Assembly: GCA_030704615.1 (NCBI GenBank)
Contig: CM060732.1
Coordinates: forward strand, 73,451,053-73,515,052
Direction of reading: 5' to 3'
DNA length: 64,000 nucleotides
DNA from: Takakia lepidozioides
Taxonomy: Eukaryota > Streptophyta > Takakiopsida > Takakiales > Takakiaceae
Position numbers and translations under genes: made by a program. A model generated the notes under the pieces. The model was not told where the DNA came from. It worked only from the letters and a program-made list of their open reading frames with translations, and ran no database searches. Every line of letters starts with the position of its first letter. Position 1 is the stretch's first letter. Positions 56,468-64,000 of the stretch are shown in pieces.

Positions 56468-57600
56468 ATGCCAGAGCTTCAGTCGTTTACATACTGTGCT
56501 AGGATTGCTATGGCATTTTTAGTTGTGATGCAGGGCAGGAACATACGGATGGTAGTATTCTGTGGCTACGATGCAGGCATGTCTTGTGAAAAACGTGAGA
56601 AATTCGAAGGTACATTCGTCCAGCAATTCATGATGTCTGAGCAGGAGCAAGGATACAGTTGGCGTGAACTTCCTGGAAGTCCACAGTCTGATGAGGCCTG
56701 GGTTTCTGATCACCGTCTGTCAAGCGAATATATGGAGGTAGTAACTTTCAGAATGCGGAGAAATGTAGACAATGAGCTGCAGTCATCACAACAGCTTGAA
56801 GGTAACATGTTTGCAGAAAGAGATACGGATTGAGCGCGAGTCTGGTGTATCGCACCCCCAAAGCAGAAATTGGTGCAAGGATGGCTGTTCTTGTACGTAA
56901 AATTGCCGCCTCTCACATCTTGAAGTTTCTTCAGGTTATTGCTCATTATTTTGCCACTAAGCTGTTTGCCCCGGGAACAAGCATTCCACCAGACTCCCAG
57001 CATTTGAATTTGGTCATAGAGATTGTGGATTGTGAGCTACCCAAGTTGCAACAAGTAAATGGCATTTGGAGCTTCTCCTGGTCTCGGTCATCATCCTACT
57101 TTTGCGAAAATCTATATTTTGCTTAGGCCAGTCATGTGCTGAGGGCTGGTCAATTCAAGGAAGCGTAGCCACCACTGATCTGCTTAGAATGCGTACATGG
57201 AGGTCCTGAAGGAACACTGGTGTAAAGAGTCTTCCTGCAGCAAAGAGTGTTCTACAGGTTGTTTTCTTGGCTGGCACGGAACAAGTTTGCTTGTCTTTTT
57301 GCAGCTCCTCTATTCACTGTTTGGTCCAATGCATGGGAACAGCAGGAGCTCTCTACAGCTGGAGTGGATGTGCTTGAGCAGTGTTTCTTGTCGATTTTAT
57401 TCCAGGTGAAGCAAACTATTACAGCATATCTGTTGGTCCATAGATAGAAACCCTCAAAATCCTTGAGTGGTGTCGAAGTAAGGGGACCTCACGGAGATGG
57501 CAGAGTTCAAGCTGTCCAGAATGTTATACTACGCAGCCGTGTTGGACACTCATCTCATATGGAGCTTGTCCTGGTGAGGTTTCTTCTCATTGATAGTACG
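56468..57600 (+). other. Possible unrecognised gene or gene fragment
   Basis: Three protein-like stretches follow one another. The frame at 56468-56833 includes EKREKFEGTFVQQFMMSEQE and SWRELPGSP. A stretch at about 56937-57090 includes GTSIPPDSQHLNLVIEIVD. A stretch at about 57240-57404 is bounded by a good acceptor (ctgcag) and donor (ccag-gtgaag) and includes VFYRLFSWLARNKFACLFAA and AGVDVLEQCFLSILFQ. I do not recognise the family and cannot join the pieces into a confident model. Confidence 0.3.
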
Positions 57601-57609
57601 TTACAGTTT

Positions 57610-59180
57610 GCTAATAGAAGAATATGCCAGTGCTGGTGGCCATGGGTGCATACTTATGTTGTCTGGTTATGTACGTGGGATTGCACGAGGGTATACTGCT
57701 GCGTCGTTCGTTTGTTTTGTAAGAGGTAAGATTCTTACCCGAGGACGAAATCGCTTTTAACGTGCATATGCTGATTTTCGCCAACTGTGTGGAACTCTAA
57801 CAAAAGGTGCATTCCTGCCAAAGCAAATAGAAATTATGGTGTCTATTCACCTGTAGGTATGACGTGTGGAACTTGCAGTCTTATATCCCTACCACCCATC
57901 ACAAGCCCCCTCAGACTAACCACTTCCTACAAATCATCTCGCGAGAGATATTTGACAGATGATGCCAATACATGTTCGGGGCTGTACAAGAGCAGTACAA
58001 GAGCAAAACCCCCAACAACAACCCCCACAGTTGTTCTTGCTCTGAAGTCATTACCTTTCTCTGGCACTCATGTCCATAAGGGAGCAAGGAAGCAAACATT
58101 AGTACTAAAATGAGCATCTTTCTAAAGGATCTGTCAGACATAAAACCACATCAAGACAGAATTTGACCTGTTGAGCAACATCTTGAAGCGAAAATGGAAT
58201 CCCTGACCTCAATCACTAAACCCACAATACACAACATGAACAAGAAGTTATTCAAAAGCCCCAATGTAAAATACCCCATGGATCCCTGTCAACAACCACA
58301 CTGCTTGCAGCCGATTTAGATCCCAAGAAGTCATAAAAGGGATGTCCAAGTGTTATAAAGCAATAGATGATGTCATGTCATTATTCTCTGTAGTGACCTG
58401 TAGACATATATGTTCACTGGTGTGAATTAGCCAAAAGCTACACAGAAGAATGAACTCAGACTTCAACATAGAAACGGTTACCTGACAAACAACTACACAG
58501 AACAAAGCACTACTCAGATAGACTCAAAAGGCAAACAAAAAACATTCCTGACACTTCACTTTGTTTGCAACTCCAAATTTAGATACATCCCAAATCCTGT
58601 GTCCGGCTTGAGAGGATAATCCTTCTAACCCTTAGTTGTGAATAGGTAACCCAAGTCCCTAAAAAATATAACGTCAACCAAAGGTGGCAGAACATCTAAC
58701 AAGGTCTCCTTGAGCAGGGTGGCTATTTGCATGTGGGGCCGCATGGAAGTTGCCTAAAGAGGTTCTAGAATGGAGAGAGGGAGGCTGTTGTAGAGGTGCG
58801 GCGAGGTTAGACTATAGCCAAAGAGGGAGCACAGGGTGGGATAGGTGTACATTGAAGAGCGGCAGGGTGGAAGGGGCAGGCCCCAAAGTTAGAGGTATTG
58901 CAGCAGGAAGGGGTTGGTGGCAGGGCAATAGAAAAGGATCCGCCAGAGTTGGAGTTGGTGACCATATGTTTTAGGTGATGCTTTCTACATTATCTCTAGT
59001 CTCTCTCAATGGCCAGGAAAGTTATGGCTTGGTTAAGTTATTATTTTGTGAATGTGTCAATTGAACAGGGTTGCTTGAAGTTCTGGTGCAAAGTTAGATT
59101 TGGTATTTTCTTTCAAGAAGTCTTCATAATCTTCCGAGCATCATGATGTTGCCTCGTTATCATACCGTCCGACAATCAGA
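57610..59180. other. Stretch with no recognisable feature
   Basis: No gene, repeat or element that I can support. The frame at 58750-58974 is Gly/Arg-rich without a motif. Confidence 0.4.
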
Positions 59181-59183
59181 CAG

Positions 59184-59616
59184 TCCCTGGACAACGGATT
59201 AGGCATTTTTGCGCCTAATAATAAAATCAATCAATTAGAAAATTAGGCATGTTTTGAAAACATTTTCTCAAATTAGGCATCTTCATGCTATAGTTTTTTA
59301 GAATTAGGCACGTGAGAAGAGAAAACATTTATTTTCTTAAGAATAAAACTACAAAATAGACACCCAATGCCCTTCCAGGCTCCAGCTATCTTTCATTTCC
59401 TTTGAAACCCTAAAAATGCCCCTCTTTGTTGTACGCGGTGCTTAGGCAAGCTCTCCCCTTCGCTCTCACACTTTAGGTGAGTTCAATATTCGATATGGAA
59501 TTATTTCACTTTGGTCCCATAATATCCCAACAATTAGGCCAAAATCTGAAAAATTCACAGAATTGATTAGGCAATTTCATTTTGAGTTAATTATCGCCTA
59601 ATCCGTTGTCCAGGGA
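59184..59616. mobile_element. 433-bp inverted-repeat element (MITE)
   Basis: The ends form a perfect 21-bp inverted repeat, tccctggacaacggattaggc at 59184-59204 and its complement at 59596-59616. The interior is AT-rich and repeats the motif attaggca at least five times in both halves. There is no coding capacity. I could not find a clear target-site duplication, so the superfamily is open. Confidence 0.85.
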
Positions 59617-59869
59617 TTTTATGGTGACTGACAAATTATATGTTGACCCTTTTTTTTTATAATGTGGCACTATCTGGACAATGAGATTTCTGCTCAAAAT
59701 TAGATCTCCAACACACTTTGTTGTATCTGAAACAAGGTTGTTTGTTTGTTTGTTTTGTTTTGTTTTGGAGCGTTGAGTGCTCCCAAACCGTGGGCCCAAC
59801 CCTGGTGCTTGGTGTTGTTGGAAAGCCCTGGATGAAGAGGGTGCACTGACTTGGTCTCATGATTTTTGG

Positions 59870-60000
59870 ACCTGCGGTGTGGGAGATGTGGAATTTCAAG
59901 TACTTTCGGTAGCTGGAAATTCACAAAAAATAGCAAAGTGGGCTTTCCTAGGACAATGATTGGATATATTACTACTCAATAGATTAATAAAAAAAAAATT
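59870..60000. repeat. Dispersed repeat shared with the left end, copy A
   Basis: The sequence gtgggagatgtggaatttca and what follows (a ggaaattcacaaaaaatagc block, an aaagtgggctttcc block, then atattactactcaataga) matches 120-250 at the left end of the window in the same order and orientation. Confidence 0.85.
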
Positions 60001-60154
60001 GGTTCTTTCTGGAATAGGAAATGAATGTATAGTATGTGCTCGACGAGAGAGTCCACAATATGAATGTTCACGTACTATCCAAGTACTTAGGTATGTGCCC
60101 CGAAAGAAATAAGATCTACCTAAGAATTCCATAGAAACCCATCAATATATGGCC

Positions 60155-60520
60155 TCTCATTTTAAGATAATAGCATCTTCAATGCGTCTATGGGCCCCGC
60201 CACCCATGGGGATAGCTCCCATGGGGATAGCTCATAAGCCACCATAAGCACAGGGTCCACCCTAGGGTCCATTTGGATAGTCTAGTATGTCTGCTGGAGG
60301 GTCTAACTAATGTTTTATGTGCATTACCAGTACATGTTTTATGTGTTTTATGGGCCGCAACAGACTGGCTTGCTCGGCAGCAACAGAATAGCTTGCCCGG
60401 CACACCCAGCAGAGACCCAGCAAACCCTCCAACAAACCCTCCAACGGGTAGGGGCGATCCCACCCTTCACAACCCCTCTGTCGGCCTTGCCGCAGGCACA
60501 TGGGTCCGCATTGTTTTTTC
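60155..60520. mobile_element. Probable relative of the 4.2-kb Mutator-like element
   Basis: The left part (cctctcattttaagataatag, then gggccccgcc, then agctcataagcc) parallels the start of the element at 4166 (ctctcattttttaataatag, gggccccgcc, agctcataagcc). Further in, both share agcttgcc and aggggc-ccc blocks. I could not find a matching right inverted repeat, so the copy is rearranged or truncated. Confidence 0.5.
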
Positions 60521-60529
60521 CAATTTTTC

Positions 60530-60810
60530 ACAAATGTGCCTCGACATAGGAGACGCACTGGGACACATACGAGATTGCGCTTGGGCTTAGAAGGGCCTAA
60601 CGTAGGAGACATACATGGATACACTTGGTCTTAGATTTCCATTCTTCACACATGGGCCAATGCCACATGCTACCGACTTGTTCTCATAATTTTTGGACTT
60701 GCGGTGTGGGAGATGTCGAATTTCATGTACTTTTGGTTGCTGGAAATTTGTGAAAAATAGCAAAGTGGGCTTGATTGGATATATTACTACTCAATAAATT
60801 ATAGAGGGAG
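60530..60810. repeat. Dispersed repeats shared with the left end, copy B
   Basis: At 60541-60660 it resembles the 110-bp unit from the left end (cgacataggagacgcactgg, then cttcacacatgggccaa). At 60705-60800 it repeats the ttgcggtgtgggagatgt block and the atattactactcaataaatt block already seen at about 59870-59975. Confidence 0.85.
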
Positions 60811-61159
60811 ATGGCGCTCCGGAGAGACCCCCAACGGTCTCTTCGTCTCTCACGATTTCTCCTTCCCTTTCACGATTTACAGACTAGATCCTTAGCTTCA
60901 TGGTTATCACATTATGTGAAACATTCTCCACGATTCAAGCTGCATTTCAATAGGCTATTCTCATATGTTCAATGCTATTTTCTCAGGACTACAACATCTT
61001 TTCATGATTTCTGTCTTTTCGTGAAATCTTCATCCTTCCTCCTTTAATCCCAGTCTCGTGCAGGCGGCGCCCCTACCCAGTCCTCTCCTAGGAATGACGG
61101 CTAATGAATAGTCTGGCCAGCTAGTTTGCCGCCACTTTTACCTCATGGCTTTCTGACAT

Positions 61160-62123
61160 TTGTCCCAACTCTCTCCCTCTCTCCCTCTCTTTCCTTTCTC
61201 AGCTAAATTCTCTACGTATTCGTTCCTCGCCTCTTTGCGCTTTCGTTTTGCGTTCTTCTCTTCTGGTGTTTTGCTTTCAGTACGATCAGTTCCTTCCCTC
61301 TGCATTATAGGTCCCAACGGATATGTCGCTCCTAGATCGAAGGATAGTACATGGATTCATCACCCCTCCGCCCCTACGCAGAGGCAGCACAGGAGCTTCG
61401 CTCCCTCATCGGGTACAAGGTTCTTTCTGGCTCATCAAGCGCTATCGAGGTATGCTAGAGGGGCTGAAGTAATGAGACACCCATCCCTCAGGCCTTCATC
61501 CTCTTATGTTGACACTCCATCCCCTCCCCTGCCCCTTCTAAAAATGCCGAGGCTAGATCCTGCATTGTTTTGAGGCCCTCCCCCATCTCCACCAGCCGAA
61601 GACTATGTTGAGGAGACAACTACCAAACAGGTAGCTATGAACAAGGACTTCCCACTGACGGACATTAACCTTCCAAAGCTATACAAGAGAGTGGAAAAAA
61701 TGGAGGAGCACGGTATTTTACTGTATTTTCCAGGCAAGAAGGTGAACAGAGCACACATCAGGGACTGGGCGACAAGATACCTGGGAGGTACATGAGAGAT
61801 TAAGCAACAATTCTGCCACTCCAAAGGGCGGGGGTTCTACTCCATCGTATTTGAAACAGAACAGGCAGCAGCTCAAGCACTCAGATTCAACCCCCATACA
61901 AAGGGATTTAATGTTAATATTTTCCCATGGAATTCCAACCTGGGCAATAGGAATGGGAAACTCTGGGGACCAAGAATAGTTTCACTGCCATTTATCCCTG
62001 ACCAATACCTTGTTAACCTGCCAGACATTGCCAAGCTTTTTTGGGTTCTATCTAGGCTGTTTAGCAGTATTTGACCCACAGATGGACACAGAATACTTGG
62101 GGCAAGATCCGCCGTGGAAATGA
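61160..62123 (+). pseudogene. Retroelement ORF1, N-terminal part with in-frame stops (DUF4283-like)
   Basis: Reading in one frame gives a Ser/Pro-rich start, then DFPLTDINLPKLYKRVEKME, HIRDWATRYLGG, GRGFYSIVFETEQAAAQALRF and PWNSNLGNRNGKLWGPRIVS. This layout resembles the DUF4283 domain in LINE ORF1 proteins. Two in-frame TGA codons (61571-61573 and 61793-61795), one slip at the T run near 62035-62041 and a third TGA (62121-62123) interrupt it. The part after the slip reads GFYLGCLAVFDPQMDTEYLG. It is continuous with the long frame that follows. Confidence 0.65.
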
Positions 62124-64000
62124 GTGACCATAACATCCAAGCTTTATGAGACAGGCTCTGCAAAAATGGTCCTTAGTATGCCAAATGAAGACATCCTCCC
62201 AGAATATGTCAGACTCCCTATAGACGACAACGGAAACTACTACACTATTCGCCTCATTGAAGACTGCTCCTCATCAGCGTGCTTCAACTGTGGACAAATG
62301 GGGCATATTAAGGTTAATTGCCCTACAGGAAAGAGGAAACGCTCGCCCATCATACGTCCTAGATCCACCAACTCTGTGTCTTCTCCACAAGGCAGCACTG
62401 CTTCTGTTCAGGACCACTTCAACAACAGAGCCCAGCTTCCAAGACAACATTCTCAAGTTCAGCAACCAGCTGCCACCCCTACTGATCACCTGCAGTTCAT
62501 TCAAAAATATATATATTCAAAACCTCGTGGAAACGGCATGGATCCTATGTATCTGGAAGCAGGCACAAGCACCTACAATCACACGAAGGGGCACAAGGAC
62601 AAAGGCAAAACCAAAGTGCAGAATCGATCACCCCCTTCTGCCCCCAAAGGCCATCCTTCAACGATGGTGCAATCACCCAAAATTCTTACCGGAATCGCCA
62701 ATAATCCGACCTTTGCAAAGATATGTCTTAAACAAACCTCATTTCCAAGGTTGGATTTAAAAGGTTGTTCGGCCCTGCAAACCTTTGGCGAGCCATCTGC
62801 AGTATGCATCACTCCAATCATCTTCAGGCAAGGGAACTCTCCATCAATCCTCATCACCTCGGATGACTGGGAATGTGTTGAATCATTATGGATTACCACG
62901 GAAGATGTAAGACAGTTCATGAGAACTTGTCCTCCCAATGGATGCCCTGATTCTATGATCAAAAACAAAATCCAGGAGTTCTTCAGGGCCTACCAGCCAC
63001 ACTACCTTCTGACAGAAACCACCAAAATCTATTGGGGGGCATACCTGGAAGAGCATCCAGGGCTAAGCTGTAAGCCATCTACTCATGTGCTAGCTATGTT
63101 GGAGGAGGCGGACATCTATCATCTTGACCCTCCCATGGGTGATCTATGGGTTCATGAACTTGGTCTTGACACTCCATGCGGAGGTCACAAACTCCAAATC
63201 AGAAATCAGGATACCCTAATCAATGCATTCCAGATCCTAGGGGCAATAATCGAAGCAGAGATTGACGATGACACACGTAGAATGGAACTTCAAAGAACGA
63301 GGGACCATCTGGCGGGTGTCCAACCACCATCATCGGGATCTTCCTCAGATGAAAAACCTCTCGCAGACCTTCAGGCTCAACACATACAAGATGAAGCCCT
63401 GGCTGCCACGACGAGTGAGCTGCATATCTCCCCTCAACTCAGCAACAGCTTCAACAACACTATGCCTCAAGTAGGACACGATACCCCTCTCCGCGTCACT
63501 GAGTCAACAAACCCACAAATCCAGGTTCTCCCCTGCACCTCGCCATGCATTTTATTCCAAATACTCTCTTCTGATCCTTGCAGATGTTGGTTATTATGTC
63601 TGAAAAAACCATCTGCTGCAAGAAAATCGGCTCGACAGACTCTCCCGTCCGTCATTGTTCCTCCAGATCTTCAAGCTGGTCCAGTCGTGTCGTTACCAGA
63701 CTCTCCAGAACCACATCCTCTGCTCACCTCCATCCTCAAAAGTACCTTTTATCCGGAACAGGCTGCAATTATCTCCCTGTCAATTGACCCTGTTTCAAGT
63801 GACCAATTCTCTCATGTCAATACTCCCCTCACTCAAGAGGCCAAACAAAACCTGTCTGTGTTGTTTGTGGAAATTAAGAGGACAACCCGCAAAGCCCCAG
63901 CCAATTACTCCTGGGTCAAATCTCTCCATCCCAAAGATCGCCGTGTTAAGTTCTACTTTGATCCTCCAAGGCCATCAATTGGGGCTCCCAGCCCCAGCCT
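62124..64000 (+). CDS. Retroelement ORF1, C-terminal part with CCHC zinc knuckle; runs off the right edge
   Basis: A frame with no stop from 62124 to the end of the window, 625 codons. It begins after a TGA with VTITSKLYETGSAKMVLSMP and contains a single zinc knuckle, CFNCGQMGHIKVNC (about 62280-62321, Cys-x2-Cys-x4-His-x4-Cys), followed by a Ser/Gln/Lys-rich stretch. Then comes a long folded-looking segment (WECVESLWITTEDVRQFM; IYWGAYLEEHPGL; LWVHELGLD) that I do not recognise. A DUF4283-like region followed by a zinc knuckle is typical of plant LINE ORF1, the nucleic-acid-binding partner of the reverse transcriptase. The C-terminal extension of over 500 residues is long for ORF1. ORF2 would lie beyond the window if the element is complete. 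Confidence 0.7.
   Translation, partial: MTITSKLYETGSAKMVLSMPNEDILPEYVRLPIDDNGNYYTIRLIEDCSSSACFNCGQMGHIKVNCPTGKRKRSPIIRPRSTNSVSSPQGSTASVQDHFNNRAQLPRQHSQVQQPAATPTDHLQFIQKYIYSKPRGNGMDPMYLEAGTSTYNHTKGHKDKGKTKVQNRSPPSAPKGHPSTMVQSPKILTGIANNPTFAKICLKQTSFPRLDLKGCSALQTFGEPSAVCITPIIFRQGNSPSILITSDDWECVESLWITTEDVRQFMRTCPPNGCPDSMIKNKIQEFFRAYQPHYLLTETTKIYWGAYLEEHPGLSCKPSTHVLAMLEEADIYHLDPPMGDLWVHELGLDTPCGGHKLQIRNQDTLINAFQILGAIIEAEIDDDTRRMELQRTRDHLAGVQPPSSGSSSDEKPLADLQAQHIQDEALAATTSELHISPQLSNSFNNTMPQVGHDTPLRVTESTNPQIQVLPCTSPCILFQILSSDPCRCWLLCLKKPSAARKSARQTLPSVIVPPDLQAGPVVSLPDSPEPHPLLTSILKSTFYPEQAAIISLSIDPVSSDQFSHVNTPLTQEAKQNLSVLFVEIKRTTRKAPANYSWVKSLHPKDRRVKFYFDPPRPSIGAPSPS

Overview
The window is nuclear DNA of a land plant. 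Every recognisable gene is split by GT-AG introns, the proteins are plant housekeeping families (CNX2, DEG14-type HtrA, purple acid phosphatase, L-arabinokinase, an NFRKB/INO80-type protein, a thylakoid-lumen protein), and the DNA between genes is full of plant-style transposon remains (hAT- and Mutator-like non-autonomous elements, LINEs). I cannot name the species. Nothing here is bacterial or organellar, and there are no rRNA genes, functional-looking tRNA genes or CRISPR arrays.

Layout. 1-900: degenerate 110-bp tandem repeats. 2.0-5.0 kb: a broken array of partial GDSL esterase/lipase copies, one split by a 596-bp Mutator-like element, followed by a 921-bp hAT-like element with a perfect 8-bp target duplication. 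8.26-11.25 kb (-): CNX2 (MoaA), five exons with two reading-frame faults. 11.9-12.4 kb: LINE 3' fragment. 14.6-15.5 kb: a second hAT-like element. 16.5-18.2 kb (+): a four-exon chloroplast/thylakoid-lumen protein gene. 20.4-25.9 kb (-): DEG14-like serine protease, ten exons. 28.1-32.4 kb (-): secreted purple acid phosphatase, six exons. 32.7-48.6 kb (+): L-arabinokinase, 29 exons, with introns invaded by several copies of one LINE family. 49.8-55.0 kb (-): NFRKB/DEUBAD-like chromatin protein, nine exons. 55-59 kb: no certain gene. 59.2-60.8 kb: a 433-bp inverted-repeat element and copies of repeats also found at the left end of the window. 61.2-64.0 kb (+): ORF1 of a LINE-type retroelement, including a 625-codon open frame that runs off the right edge.

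The genes are unrelated in pathway and form no operon or cluster. The closest link is the head-to-head pair of purple acid phosphatase and arabinokinase, whose start codons lie 291 bp apart. I assembled gene structures by hand from splice sites and family similarity. For DEG14, the phosphatase, arabinokinase, the NFRKB-like gene and the lumen protein, all exon phases agree and the joined reading frames are intact. CNX2 is the exception.
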